The notes: generated from the letters alone by a model not told the origin. A stretch of 64,000 nt of DNA from Spirosoma sp. KUDC1026 (GCF_013375035.1 NZ_CP056032.1:3514001-3578000), one strand, 5' to 3'. Numbered from the stretch's first letter, positions 17,925 to 26,824 are shown. Program-made: numbers and translations.

Positions 17925-18236
17925 CTAGCTTCTCCTGGAGTGAATAGGAGTTTTTTTTAGTAGCTCACTTTTGATCTCCAGTTCCAAAGCTTGTTTTGCT
18001 ACAATCCGCTTCAGGCGTTCATTTTCTTCTTCGAGCACTCGAAGCTGGGGATCGACGCGTGCGTAAGAATCTTTGAGGCCTTCTTTGCCTTTACTCAAAT
18101 ACTTCAATTTCCACTTGCGCAGCAGCGAAGGAGATAGATTGTATTTTCGACAAGTCTCGGCATGGCCGTCACGAATGGCTTCCTGGACGATAGAATAGCG
18201 GTCATCGGGAGTAAAACTCCGCCTTAATTTGCTCAT
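17925..18236 (-). CDS. IS3-family transposase OrfA (HTH)
   Basis: A 103-aa DNA-binding part. It has an N-terminal helix-turn-helix (RRSFTPDDRYSIVQEAI...KYNLSPSLLRKWKLKYL) and then a leucine-zipper-like helix (LRVLEEENERLKRIVAKQALELEIKSELL). I prefer ATG 18236 (MSKLRRS). An upstream in-frame ATG at 18287 lies in the terminal region and would add 17 atypical residues. The stop is 5 bp before the orfB ATG. Confidence 0.88.
   Translation of the reverse strand: MSKLRRSFTPDDRYSIVQEAIRDGHAETCRKYNLSPSLLRKWKLKYLSKGKEGLKDSYARVDPQLRVLEEENERLKRIVAKQALELEIKSELLKKTPIHSRRS
17951..17958 (-). promoter_or_regulatory. -1 programmed frameshift site of the IS3 element
   Basis: A run of eight A on the minus strand, in the context CTA CTA AAA AAA ACT of orfA. 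A -1 slip here joins orfA to orfB in an uninterrupted frame. This is the usual way IS3 elements make OrfAB. Confidence 0.75.
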
Positions 18237-18426
18237 GGTATCTGAATGTAAAAGGACTAAACTGTTTTTACAATTTTGTCCAGTCATTCAGGGGGTTAAG
18301 ACAATTTCTATAATCAGGCAGGCAAAAAAACAGTGTCTCTAAGTCCTTTATAAGGTTTGCTTAAGTCCATTCTAAGCTCACAATACGTACTTTGAAAACA
18401 GGTAGTATTCCATAAATACAAACAAT

Positions 18427-18909
18427 ATGAACATTAAAATACATTCGCTGCGGTCCCTGCTGGCAACCGCATTCGTCGCCCTGTCGCTGACTGGCTTTCA
18501 GGCCTGTACCAGTGATTCTGAGAAGTCCCGCACCGGCGAAGCGGTCGAAAACACGGGAGATGCTATTGAGGCAGACGCCAAAGCAGCAGCGGACCAGACG
18601 GCTACGGATTTCCAGACGGAACGCGCTAAAGCGGTCACGAATCTGGAACAGGAGCGGGATGAACTCGATCAGGAAATCGACGAGCTTCAACGAAAAATAG
18701 ATCGTAGCACTGACAAAGCAAAAGAGTCGATGAACCGGCAAATGGATGAGTTTAAACGGGAACACCAGGATTTGGACCGGGACATCGACAAAGCTAAAAA
18801 TGCCACGGAAGATGCCTGGCAGGACATTAAAGCAGGCTTCAAAAAAGCAGGGCGTACCCTCGACCGGTCATTTGATAAGGCGGGTGACAAACTGGATACT
18901 AATGAATAA
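18427..18909 (+). CDS. small coiled-coil lipoprotein
   Basis: A 160-aa protein. It has an N-terminal signal with a lipobox (about residues 10-27, ALSLTGFQAC), giving Cys27 as the lipidation site. The mature protein is almost entirely charged helix: Ala/Asp/Gln-rich at 35-65, then a heptad-like coiled coil 'LEQERDELDQEIDELQRKID' and more to the C-terminus. It is probably anchored in a membrane facing the periplasm. It precedes the sterol-desaturase-family gene by 18 bp and is likely co-transcribed. No specific family was recognised. Similar Ala-rich lipoproteins often accompany envelope-stress genes (weak inference). Confidence 0.8.
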   Translation: MNIKIHSLRSLLATAFVALSLTGFQACTSDSEKSRTGEAVENTGDAIEADAKAAADQTATDFQTERAKAVTNLEQERDELDQEIDELQRKIDRSTDKAKESMNRQMDEFKREHQDLDRDIDKAKNATEDAWQDIKAGFKKAGRTLDRSFDKAGDKLDTNE

Positions 18910-18927
18910 CGATAACTTTTCCTCAGC

Positions 18928-19887
18928 ATGCACGAAGCCTTATTTGGTGCACCGGTTATTCCACTGGAGCAACTCTGGACCGTCGAGAAAGCCGCGCCTA
19001 ACCTGATTATCTGGGCTGCGCCAATCATGTTCTTACTGACGGGCGTCGAGATTCTGATTACGTACCTTCAGGAGAAACCGTACTACAACCGGCAGGAGAC
19101 AATTGGGTCTACGCTGGTGGGAATCGGCTCCGTCGTGATTGGTACCGGCCTGAAATTTGCGTTGCTGTATGGGGTCGTCTGGATATACAACCTGCTCCCC
19201 TGGCGGATGGCACTCAACTGGTGGACGTTCATTCCCTGCTACGTTATTTTTGACTTTTTCAGCTACTGGGCCCACCGCATCTCCCACGAACGCCGGTTTT
19301 GGTGGACAACTCACGTGGTGCACCATTCAAGCGAACATTACAACCTGACGGTTTCCTTCCGGCTGAGTTGGATTCAGAATTTAAAGATCATTTTTTTTCT
19401 GCCTGTAGCGCTGATTGGCTTTCATCCCATTGTTTTTTTTACCGTCAGTCAGATCGCGGTTCTGTTTCAGTTCTGGGTGCATACCGAATACATCCGGCGG
19501 TTGCCTAAATGGGTTGAATTCATCTTCGCCACGCCGTCGAATCACCGGGTTCACCACGGATCGCAGGAGAAATACATCGACAAAAATTACGGGGCGACCT
19601 TTATTTTTTGGGATCGGCTGCTGGGTACCTATCAGCCGGAAGAAGAAGCTCCCGTCTACGGCATCACGACCAATATCGGTAACAAGGCCAACCCGATTCA
19701 CATCAATTTCCATGAATTTATCGATATGGTAAACGACGTAAAAAAAGCCCGTGGGTTGCGGCAGAAGCTGTTTTATTTCTACGGCAGCCCCATTGCCGTA
19801 GCGCTAAAAAAGCAGCAGTTAACTCAGTCAGCCGATGTATCAGCGGCCAAGGATGCTGAACAGCCTACCCAATCGACAAGGTCATAG
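18928..19887 (+). CDS. sterol desaturase / fatty acid hydroxylase superfamily protein
   Basis: A 319-aa integral membrane di-iron oxygenase. The histidine clusters are HRISHERRFWW, HVVHHSSEHYN and NHRVHHG, the pattern of the fatty acid hydroxylase superfamily. Several hydrophobic segments lie at about 30-50, 70-90, 100-130 and 155-185. Substrates in bacteria include carotenoids, fatty acyl chains and ether or sterol-like lipids; which applies here is unknown. It lies 18 bp after the lipoprotein gene and upstream of the MscS/DUF421 pair, consistent with membrane-lipid adjustment under stress. Confidence 0.88.
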   Translation: MHEALFGAPVIPLEQLWTVEKAAPNLIIWAAPIMFLLTGVEILITYLQEKPYYNRQETIGSTLVGIGSVVIGTGLKFALLYGVVWIYNLLPWRMALNWWTFIPCYVIFDFFSYWAHRISHERRFWWTTHVVHHSSEHYNLTVSFRLSWIQNLKIIFFLPVALIGFHPIVFFTVSQIAVLFQFWVHTEYIRRLPKWVEFIFATPSNHRVHHGSQEKYIDKNYGATFIFWDRLLGTYQPEEEAPVYGITTNIGNKANPIHINFHEFIDMVNDVKKARGLRQKLFYFYGSPIAVALKKQQLTQSADVSAAKDAEQPTQSTRS

Positions 19888-19991
19888 CAATGGGCTGACA
19901 GACCAATTCCGACCGCTGATCTGACAAGCCAGCCGTTTACTTACCCAGTTAATCACTGATCCGCCATTTTAACCTGTTCATCACCCACACG

Positions 19992-20972
19992 ATGATTAAT
20001 CTATTTCTTCTCCTACAGCCGCCCCGGGTCAACGAGCCACCATTTACGTTTAATGACGGTATTACACTATTCTGGCACACGGTACGCGATTTTCTAAAAG
20101 GAACCGTTGAGCGACTACCTTATCTCATTGTTGGCGCGGTGGTTTTTTTACTGTTCTGGCTGCTGGGGAAAGGGCTCAAAAAAGTTATCAATAAGGTAGC
20201 CGTTCAAAGCCATTCCATCGACGATACCCTGGCCAGCCTGATAAGCCGAATTGTCAGTTTGCTCATTACTGTGATTGGCTTTCTGGCGGCCTGTGTGGTA
20301 GTTTTTCCGTCGTTCAAGCCCGGCGACATCATTGCGGGCCTGGGCGTTACGTCGGTGGCTATTGGCTTTGCCTTTAAAGACATTCTCCAGAATTTTTTCG
20401 CCGGTATCCTGCTTCTGTGGCGTCGGCCGTTCAAAGTCGGCGACCAGATAAAAGTCAAAGAGTACGAAGGAACCGTCGAGGAAATCAACATGCGCTCGAC
20501 GCGGCTCAAAACGTACGATGGCGAGCGAGCCATTCTGCCCAATGGCGACGTATACACCAGTTCTATTCTGGTTCGAACGGCGTACAATAAACGGCGGCTC
20601 AAATTTGTGGTCGGCATTGGTTACCCGGATTCGATTGAAGAAGCCCGACATGTGATTCACCACGTACTGGATGGCATCGAAGGGGTTCTGAAAGACCCCG
20701 GTTCCTGGGTATACGTCACGGAACTGGCGGGTTCATCGGTGAACCTGACGGTTTTTTTCTGGGTCGAGTCTCAGCAGGCCAATGCCCTGAAAGTAAGCGA
20801 CCAGGTGGTGACGGGCATTAAACTGGCCCTTGACAAAGCCAGTATCGATATGCCGTTTCCGCATACGGTTGTGTTACTGGAAAACCAGCCCGGCAGCGAT
20901 GGTCCGGCTATCTTATCGCGACCGCCGGCCAAAGCGAAAGCCGCTCCCCGTTTAAATGGTCAGAAAACATGA
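19992..20972 (+). CDS. MscS-family small-conductance mechanosensitive channel
   Basis: A 326-aa protein. It has three transmembrane segments (about 35-60, 82-105 and 110-140). The pore helix region (GLGVTSVAIGFAFKDILQNFFAGILLL) matches MscS TM3. The MscS beta domain (RPFKVGDQIKV, VEEINMRSTRLKTYDGE, ILPNGDVYTS) and an alpha/beta C-terminal domain follow. It releases solutes on hypo-osmotic shock. The last 20 residues are a basic, Pro/Ala-rich tail. Its stop overlaps the start of the DUF421 gene by 4 bp (ATGA), so the two are translationally coupled. Confidence 0.93.
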   Translation: MINLFLLLQPPRVNEPPFTFNDGITLFWHTVRDFLKGTVERLPYLIVGAVVFLLFWLLGKGLKKVINKVAVQSHSIDDTLASLISRIVSLLITVIGFLAACVVVFPSFKPGDIIAGLGVTSVAIGFAFKDILQNFFAGILLLWRRPFKVGDQIKVKEYEGTVEEINMRSTRLKTYDGERAILPNGDVYTSSILVRTAYNKRRLKFVVGIGYPDSIEEARHVIHHVLDGIEGVLKDPGSWVYVTELAGSSVNLTVFFWVESQQANALKVSDQVVTGIKLALDKASIDMPFPHTVVLLENQPGSDGPAILSRPPAKAKAAPRLNGQKT

Positions 20973-21535
20973 TCGACATAGCAGCAACCCTCCACGACTG
21001 GGTTTTCAAGGGCTGGGAAAGCATCGGACGCGTAGTGTTCGTGGGCATACTAGCCTATATTGGCCTACTGATTTTTCTGCGTATTTCGGGAAAGCGTACT
21101 CTCTCGAAAATGAATGCTTTTGATTTAGTGATAACAGTGGCGCTTGGTTCTACCTTTTCGACTATCATCATCTCCCGCCAGACGGGCTTAGCCGATGGCC
21201 TCACCGCGCTCGCGCTGCTGGTTACCCTTCAATACAGCGTTGCCTGGCTGTCCATCCGATGGCCCTGGTTCCAGCGGGCAATAAAAAGTGAACCCACTCT
21301 GCTGTTTCACCAGGGGCAGTACCTCCGGCTGGCGTTGCGCCGGGAGCGGGTTGCCGAGGGTGAAGTGCTGGCGGCCATACGTAGTTCGGGCGCGGCCCGG
21401 CTGGAAGACGTAACGGCGGTTGTCCTGGAAACCGATGGTTCGTTTACGGTCATTCAGAAAGGAAGTCAGGACAGCGTTACCAGCCTTCAGAACGTCCAGC
21501 AACCAGCGACTGGCGAGTCTTATCCGACAACATAA
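20969..21535 (+). CDS. DUF421 (YetF/YcaP-type) membrane protein
   Basis: A 188-aa protein. Membrane segments at about 20-40, 55-72 and 75-95 are followed by a small soluble domain. The diagnostic stretch is 'RISGKRTLSKMNAFDLVITVALGSTFST', and the C-terminal half carries 'EGEVLAAIRSSGAARLEDVTAVVLETDGSFTVI', as in DUF421. In Gram-positives, YetF-like proteins are associated with spore or germination membranes; in Bacteroidota the role is unknown. It overlaps mscS by 4 bp, pointing to a shared role in membrane integrity. Confidence 0.9.
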   Translation: MIDIAATLHDWVFKGWESIGRVVFVGILAYIGLLIFLRISGKRTLSKMNAFDLVITVALGSTFSTIIISRQTGLADGLTALALLVTLQYSVAWLSIRWPWFQRAIKSEPTLLFHQGQYLRLALRRERVAEGEVLAAIRSSGAARLEDVTAVVLETDGSFTVIQKGSQDSVTSLQNVQQPATGESYPTT

Positions 21536-22008
21536 CGTGAAGTCGTTCACGCTCGTACGAAATGTATTTAGCATTGCCAATACCAAGTCTGAAAAGCTCA
21601 GTATAATCAAGGCTAATCCAATGCCTATTATATTAAAGGAAGGGTGTAAGCTGACATAGCTGAGCGCTGTTTATATACTGAGCGCCTAGATAGGTCAGCA
21701 ATATTCATCACCAACAGGCCAGTTTTTTCGGTTGCTGTGCGCCTTTATTTGTTGAGAAAGTGACTTGCTTTTACCCGCTTAACGAATTCGGGGCTGGCCA
21801 TTACTAGAAATTTTTTATTGTAAGGTAAATTGTTTTTAAGTTATCCTTGCTGTCCAGTTTTAGGGGAACACCACACGTATACATAGGTCAGACCGGGTTG
21901 TGTCTCAAAGCCGGGGCTCTTTTTTCGATACCGGTTATTTTTTCTGGTATTCTCTAGGAACAGCTAGTGGAAGGTCTCAAGCTGAAAACAGTCAGGAGCA
22001 GCCAGTGG
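21536..22008. other. intergenic region
   Basis: 473 bp, more AT-rich than its neighbours, between two convergent blocks. I see no gene, convincing hairpin or repeat. Short T-runs at about 21921 and 21947 may help termination. Confidence 0.5.
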
Positions 22009-22833
22009 CTAGGTTTCAGCGGGTGGCTGGCTGACGAGTTGTGATGGGGCCAGTCCGAACTGCTTTTTGAAGGCGAACGAAAAATGAGAGAGATTCTCAA
22101 AACCAGCGTGTATGTAAACATCAATGGGCCTTTGTTTTTTCACCGTAAGTTGGTAGTGAGCTCGCTCCAGACGTTTCTGCTGGAGCCAGCGACCCGGTGT
22201 CATCCTGAAAATTTGTTTAAAGTCTTTTTTGAACGTAGTCAGGCTACGTCCCGTCAGGTAGCTGAATTTCTCCAACGGCAGGTTGAACATAAAGTTCCGT
22301 TACATGAATTCAGCTAAATCTATTTTACCGGGCTCCTGTAAGACCGCTAGAATTCGCCGACTCTGTGGGTCGAACGCATCCAGCAAAGTCAGACATTCAC
22401 TGATCTTAATCTCCGCCAGGTCCGGCGGTAACTCATTCTGCAACGTAAAATACGGAACGAGGGACTGAAAAAAGCTTTCCAGCAGCGGATGCTGACGTAG
22501 TGTAAGATGGCTCGTCCAGCGCTGTTCGGCCCGATTAGCCGGGCGGTCGCTGTAAAACTGATGCAGGGTTTCTTTTGAGAACAATATGGATACGGACCGG
22601 AAAGGCTCACCCTGGGCGGGTAACTTTGCCAGCCGTCCCAACTGATTGCTTGGGATAAGTACGGCGCTACCAGGACCAAACGTCTGGTTATGATCGGCGT
22701 AGGAAATCTCCAGCGTACCGGCATACACGTAAACCAGAGCGTGCTGATCCAGTACTACCTCCCGACTGTAATGCTTTTCCCGTTTGCAGGAAACAAAGAT
22801 TCGGCCTTTCGTTGCTGCGCCGGACGGTACCAT
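22009..22833 (-). pseudogene. AraC-family regulator interrupted by one in-frame stop
   Basis: Two open segments in the same frame, 22833-22300 (177 aa) and 22290-22009 (93 aa), are separated only by a TAA codon (22302-22300) and three codons (R-N-F). The N-terminal part is an AraC_binding cupin (LVYVYAGTLEISY...FGPGSAVLIPS). The C-terminal part is the double HTH (EKFSYLTGRSLTTFKKDFKQIF...GFENLSHFSFAFKKQFGLAPS). Read through, the product is 274 aa, with 'LAEFM[*]RNFMFNLPLEKF', the normal linker of this regulator type. It is either a recent nonsense mutation or a sequencing error. It lies 28 bp after the SDR gene on the same strand. Confidence 0.87.
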
Positions 22834-22861
22834 GGGTTGTTCGAATTAGCTGTCGGCAAAG

Positions 22862-23896
22862 TTATACCAATCCCAGGCGAATCAGGCTTTCGCCGGTGGC
22901 GAGCACCGCTTCTTCGTTCGAACGGGGCTGCCAGTTCAGCAGTCGCTGGGCTTTTTCGCTGCTGGCTCGTTTGACAAGGTCCAGATGCGGGATAATCAGC
23001 CTGACTTCTGGATTAAACCAACTGACGACACGAATCAGCCAGCTTGGGAGTTCGCGGGTTGGTACTTTGTCGGCCTGCTTCCCCAGGTTTGCCCGCAGGA
23101 TTTTTGCGATATCCAGTACCGAGATCGACTCGCCCGCAACGGCGATGAATCGCTCACCCCTGGCTTTGGGCGATATCATCGCTTTCAGATGCAGATCGGC
23201 CACGTCCCGGACATCCACATAGCCAAAGCTGAGTTTAGGACAGCCCGCCAGTTCGCCCTTCAGCATCTGATGAATCGTTTTGATCGAGTGCGAATAGTCG
23301 GAGGAGAGTACTGGCCCCAGCACACCCGTTGGGTTTACCACAGATAGTTCCAGACCCTTGCCTTCCCCGTTTACGTATTCCCAAGCGGCCTTTTCCGACA
23401 GGGTCTTGGATTTCTGATAGGCTGGTAAAGGCTGGGTCAGATCCGACCAGTCTTCTTCCGTATAAGGCTGCTGCTTGTTGATGCCGTAACTGATTGCTCC
23501 GAAAGCAGAGGTGAGGACCACTCGTTTTACCCCGGCATCCCTGGCGGCCCCTAATACAAACAGGACACCGTTGACCGCCGGGATGATAAATTCGTCTTCG
23601 TGCTTTGCTGCCGGGTTAGGTGTGGGCGAGGCCGGATGAATGACGTACGTACATCCCTCAACTGCTTCCCGCCAGCCCGTTTTACTGGACAGATCGGCCT
23701 GCACAAAGGTGAGCTTAGAAAAATCGCGAATGCCACCAGTCGTCAGCATCTGCTTTACCTCCACTTCCCGGCTAAGCGATCGGAGAGACGCTTTTACGGC
23801 ATAGCCATTATTCAACAGAGCAATGATGCAATGAGTAGCAATAAAACCTGAGCCGCCAGTTACCAGTACTGTTGGTTGCGTGCTTGATGTGTCCAT
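22862..23896 (-). CDS. extended SDR reductase (NAD-dependent epimerase / dihydroflavonol-4-reductase-like)
   Basis: A 344-aa protein. It has the N-terminal Rossmann motif 'VLVTGGSGFIATH' (GxxGxxA) and the active-site Tyr-Lys in 'YQKSKTLSEKAAW', with upstream Ser in 'LTSAFGAIS'. 'VVNPTGVLGPV' follows as in the DFR/aldehyde-reductase group of extended SDRs. It probably reduces an aldehyde or ketone with NADPH. I chose ATG 23896; the frame continues upstream to 24094 but the extra residues are not SDR-like, and a promoter box lies 14 bp before this ATG. The broken AraC gene downstream was probably its regulator (inference from spacing). Confidence 0.87.
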   Translation of the reverse strand: MDTSSTQPTVLVTGGSGFIATHCIIALLNNGYAVKASLRSLSREVEVKQMLTTGGIRDFSKLTFVQADLSSKTGWREAVEGCTYVIHPASPTPNPAAKHEDEFIIPAVNGVLFVLGAARDAGVKRVVLTSAFGAISYGINKQQPYTEEDWSDLTQPLPAYQKSKTLSEKAAWEYVNGEGKGLELSVVNPTGVLGPVLSSDYSHSIKTIHQMLKGELAGCPKLSFGYVDVRDVADLHLKAMISPKARGERFIAVAGESISVLDIAKILRANLGKQADKVPTRELPSWLIRVVSWFNPEVRLIIPHLDLVKRASSEKAQRLLNWQPRSNEEAVLATGESLIRLGLV

Positions 23897-23909
23897 TATT
23901 TTTTTAGGA

Positions 23910-23917
23910 CAAAAGTA
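23910..23917 (-). promoter_or_regulatory. predicted -7 element for the SDR gene
   Basis: A perfect TAnnTTTG (TACTTTTG) on the minus strand, ending 14 bp before the ATG at 23896. Transcription would begin about 9 nt upstream of the start codon, giving a very short leader. No clear -33 TTG is seen. Confidence 0.5.
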
Positions 23918-24020
23918 GCCGACTCCGGTACGGCGGACTTTGTTGTCCCGTCGTTTATACTTTGCTAAAACGGCACAGACAAGCCGACTGGTAACCTGCC
24001 GTAAAAGCAAGTATGTGTCG

Positions 24021-26258
24021 TCAGCGCACCGGTAAAATGAGAATAAACTCGGTTCCCTGCCCCGGCTGACTCTCAACGAGCAAAGCCCCGCCATGCCCTT
24101 TGGTAACGATGTCGTAGCTCAGCGAAAGACCGAGACCGATTCCGTCGCCGGTGGGTTTGGTAGTGAAGAACGGCTGGAACACTTTAGCTTTTACGCTGTC
24201 GTCCATGCCGATGCCGTTGTCCGTTACGCGAACTTCTATCTGGCTACCAACGGCTCTGGTACTGACAATAACCCGCGGCTGGTAGGACGCCAGCGATGTT
24301 TTCTGCTTTTCGTGAACGGCGTAGAAGGCATTCATATACAGGTTTAGTAGCACCCGCCCAATTTCCTGCGGGACTATTGCTACCGTGGTGACATCAGCAC
24401 TGAAATCCGTTACCAATTCACAGCTGAATAGTTGTTCCTTTACCGGAACGCCGGACTGCGGACCGCCGGACCGAGAACTGCCGGGTCGCCGAATCCCGTT
24501 GTAGGCCAGACGCAGGTATTCGTCGCATAAGTCGTTAAGGTTGGTGGCCGTGCGCTCTCCGGAGCCGGAGTGGGCGTGGTCGAGCATATTCCGGACAATA
24601 CGGCTGGCCCGGTGACCATGGCGTGTAATCTTCTCCAGGTTAACTTTCAGATCGTCCAGCAGTTCCTGTTCCAGAACCATGTCGCGGTCGGGTTTCTGGC
24701 GCTCGTCGGTGAGTTCAGTGACGAGTTCGGCGCTGACTTCCGAAAAGTTGTTGACGAAGTTCAGTGGATTTTGAATCTCGTGGGCAATGCCTGCCGTCAG
24801 CTCACCGAGCGAGGCTAGCTTCTCCTGCTGAATAAGCTGGGCCTGGGTCGCTTTCAGTTCATCGAGAGACGTAAGCAGTTGAGCCGTTCGTTCGTTTACC
24901 TGTTGCTCCAGTCGCTCGTTCTGGGTGGCCATGATCCGATTGCGCTCGATCTCCCGTTCTTTTTCCAGCTGCTCCTTTTCGATGGCCTGCTGAGCGACCC
25001 GCTTGCGGGCCAGATTGTAGCGATTGGCGAGGGTGATTGAAAAGAAAATAATCAGCCAGGCAAAACAGAAACTCTCGATGTATTCGGATTTGACAGGGAT
25101 TGGTTCAGGCAAATCATACGAAAAGTAGGTCCACAACAAACGTCCGACCAACGTTTTCATCCAGTACAGAAACAGCGGTCCCGTGGCCAGCAGGGCAAAC
25201 CGGGCATCGGTGGAGCCCCGCCTGATTATGCTCACGGTCATGACAATGCAGAGCAGGAAGACAATCCGTATCAGAATCTCGGTAAGGATCGACAATTCCA
25301 AAAGCGGTAGCGGCAGGAAACTTGGCGCCAAGAACTGGAAGACATTAACCAATGCCGTTAGCGCTAGAAAGAGGGTGGTTGCTTTGTTGAGCCGAGAAAG
25401 TGCCGCTACCGGTTGGATGAACTTGCGGATCGCCTGAATGAAAAAGATGAAAAACGTAATGAAAAAGAAGCTCCCGATCAGGTCGAAGAGATAGGGGTGT
25501 TCTTCAAAAAAGACGAGCCGGATCCGGTACTGGTTTCGGTCCAGCATAAAGAAAAACAGCGAGATGCTGAAATACAGGTAAACGCTGTCCCAAATGGAAA
25601 AGAATACAAACAGGTTGTAGCAGACCGCCAGGAACAGCCCCCCGATTATAATACCATCGAAAAAATAATCTTCCAGACCCCGATCAATCCGGACGTACGT
25701 GAAAGCGGCTCTAATTCGGTCACTTTCGGATTGGAACTGAGGAGAAATATACATTAAAGGAGCCTGCCAGAACGTGTTTTCGGCCCGCTCGTAAAGAATG
25801 GTTTGCTGGCCGGGTAACAGACGGAAAAGCAGTCGGCTCCGTTCTTTATTGCCGTTACGGTTCGGTAGCTGACTATGAGGAACCAGCAACCCCGTTCGCC
25901 CGTGACGCCACGACCGGCTGGAGTCCTGCCAGTACAAATCCAGGTAGGTGCTGGAAAAATCGCAGAAATACAGATCAAGTGGGTAAGGCAGCGTATTTTT
26001 AACCCGCATCCGAATCCAGCACACATGCGCCTTACGGGCCGGGCTGTAAAAGGAGCTGGCTCGAAATCCGGAACTGTGCCGTACCTGATCGAACGTCAGG
26101 GTACCACTGGCATCGTCCAGCACCTGAAAATAGGAAGTATCCGGCCTGACGAGCCCCGTATCGGCCTTTATGGTATAAACAGCGGGCCAGCCACGCTGTG
26201 CAACTCCTTCTGTCAGAAGGCCGACGTAAAGAAAAAGGAGGCAGTAAAATTTAGTCAT
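24021..26258 (-). CDS. 7TMR-DISM sensor histidine kinase
   Basis: A 745-aa protein. It has a signal peptide (MTKFYCLLFLYVGLLTEGVA), an extracellular 7TMR-DISME2-like beta-rich domain (about 40-185), seven transmembrane helices (about 205-415), and a coiled coil (KRVAQQAIEKEQLEKEREIER). HisKA follows with phospho-His in 'LTAGIAHEIQNPLNFVNNF', then HATPase_c with 'RVTDNGIGMDD' and 'GDGIGLGLSLSYDI'. It senses an extracytoplasmic ligand, possibly a carbohydrate or lipid. ATG 26258 is chosen because it opens the signal peptide; the frame runs on to 26321 with non-signal residues. No adjacent receiver. It is divergent from the pentad-repeat gene. Confidence 0.92.
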   Translation of the reverse strand: MTKFYCLLFLYVGLLTEGVAQRGWPAVYTIKADTGLVRPDTSYFQVLDDASGTLTFDQVRHSSGFRASSFYSPARKAHVCWIRMRVKNTLPYPLDLYFCDFSSTYLDLYWQDSSRSWRHGRTGLLVPHSQLPNRNGNKERSRLLFRLLPGQQTILYERAENTFWQAPLMYISPQFQSESDRIRAAFTYVRIDRGLEDYFFDGIIIGGLFLAVCYNLFVFFSIWDSVYLYFSISLFFFMLDRNQYRIRLVFFEEHPYLFDLIGSFFFITFFIFFIQAIRKFIQPVAALSRLNKATTLFLALTALVNVFQFLAPSFLPLPLLELSILTEILIRIVFLLCIVMTVSIIRRGSTDARFALLATGPLFLYWMKTLVGRLLWTYFSYDLPEPIPVKSEYIESFCFAWLIIFFSITLANRYNLARKRVAQQAIEKEQLEKEREIERNRIMATQNERLEQQVNERTAQLLTSLDELKATQAQLIQQEKLASLGELTAGIAHEIQNPLNFVNNFSEVSAELVTELTDERQKPDRDMVLEQELLDDLKVNLEKITRHGHRASRIVRNMLDHAHSGSGERTATNLNDLCDEYLRLAYNGIRRPGSSRSGGPQSGVPVKEQLFSCELVTDFSADVTTVAIVPQEIGRVLLNLYMNAFYAVHEKQKTSLASYQPRVIVSTRAVGSQIEVRVTDNGIGMDDSVKAKVFQPFFTTKPTGDGIGLGLSLSYDIVTKGHGGALLVESQPGQGTEFILILPVR

Positions 26259-26593
26259 ACGCTGGCTGTCGGGAAAAGGCCTGGAGCGGGCAGATTTACC
26301 GCCTTCCGTATTGAATCCCACCCCGCATCATTGGCGATTATCAACAAAGATGCAGAAAGCTGACGCTTTGTCCAATGCGTTTCCGGCTGAACGAACGGTA
26401 CCGGTTGTTCGATCTGCGTTTCATAAACAAAGTCCCTACGTAACGACTGACCGGTGAAATTTTATAAACTCCTGATTCCGGCTGCATCGCCATTCGTACA
26501 GAACCGGTAAACCCTTTTGGATCAGCGTGGTTCTGTGAAGAAGCCGACTCAGGAATATCCTGTCGGTTTTCAAAGAACTTATTGAGCACATCC

Positions 26594-26824
26594 ATGAAAA
26601 AGAGGCAGTTGCCGACACGTATCGGCAGTCAGAAAATTGGGCAGGCGGCCGCCGGGCGACTGGCTGTCGGAGCGCTGGCCGTGGGCGCCATAGCCGTTGG
26701 AGCACTGGCGATTGGAACAATTGCGGTTGGGCAACTCCTGATTGGGCGGGCCTACGTACGTAAGCTACGCATTGGTGAACTGGAGGTAGACCGACTCATT
26801 GTTCACGAGACGAAGACTCTCTGA
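26594..26824 (+). CDS. small protein of thirteen five-residue repeats
   Basis: A 76-aa protein that is almost entirely periodic. Ile, Val or Ala occupies every fifth position from residue 10 to 70 (10, 15, 20 ... 70). It is followed by Gly at ten of thirteen, and Leu/Ile is mostly two residues before (AVGALAVGAIAVGALAIG). The central part is hydrophobic; both ends are charged (KKRQLPTR; RKLRIGELEVDRLIVHE). The strict period suggests a short beta-solenoid related to pentapeptide-repeat folds, or a membrane-associated hairpin. I do not assign a function. The longer frame starts at TTG 26582; ATG 26594 is preferred. Confidence 0.7.
   Translation: MKKRQLPTRIGSQKIGQAAAGRLAVGALAVGAIAVGALAIGTIAVGQLLIGRAYVRKLRIGELEVDRLIVHETKTL

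Larger units (their letters stand above)
17017..18303 (-). mobile_element. complete IS3-family insertion sequence, 1,287 bp
   Basis: The terminal inverted repeats are TGTCTTAGCCCCCT (17017-17030) and AGGGGGTTAAGACA (18290-18303), matching at 13 of 14 positions and ending in TG...CA. An inner block, CTGGACAAA (17036-17044) / TTTGTCCAG (18275-18283), repeats at both ends with a 1-nt offset. The 4-bp target ATTT is duplicated at 17013-17016 and 18304-18307. The element contains orfA and orfB in the leftward direction with a frameshift signal between them. It sits between a YsnF gene and a lipoprotein gene and interrupts no coding frame that I can see. The intact ends suggest a recent insertion. 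Confidence 0.93.
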
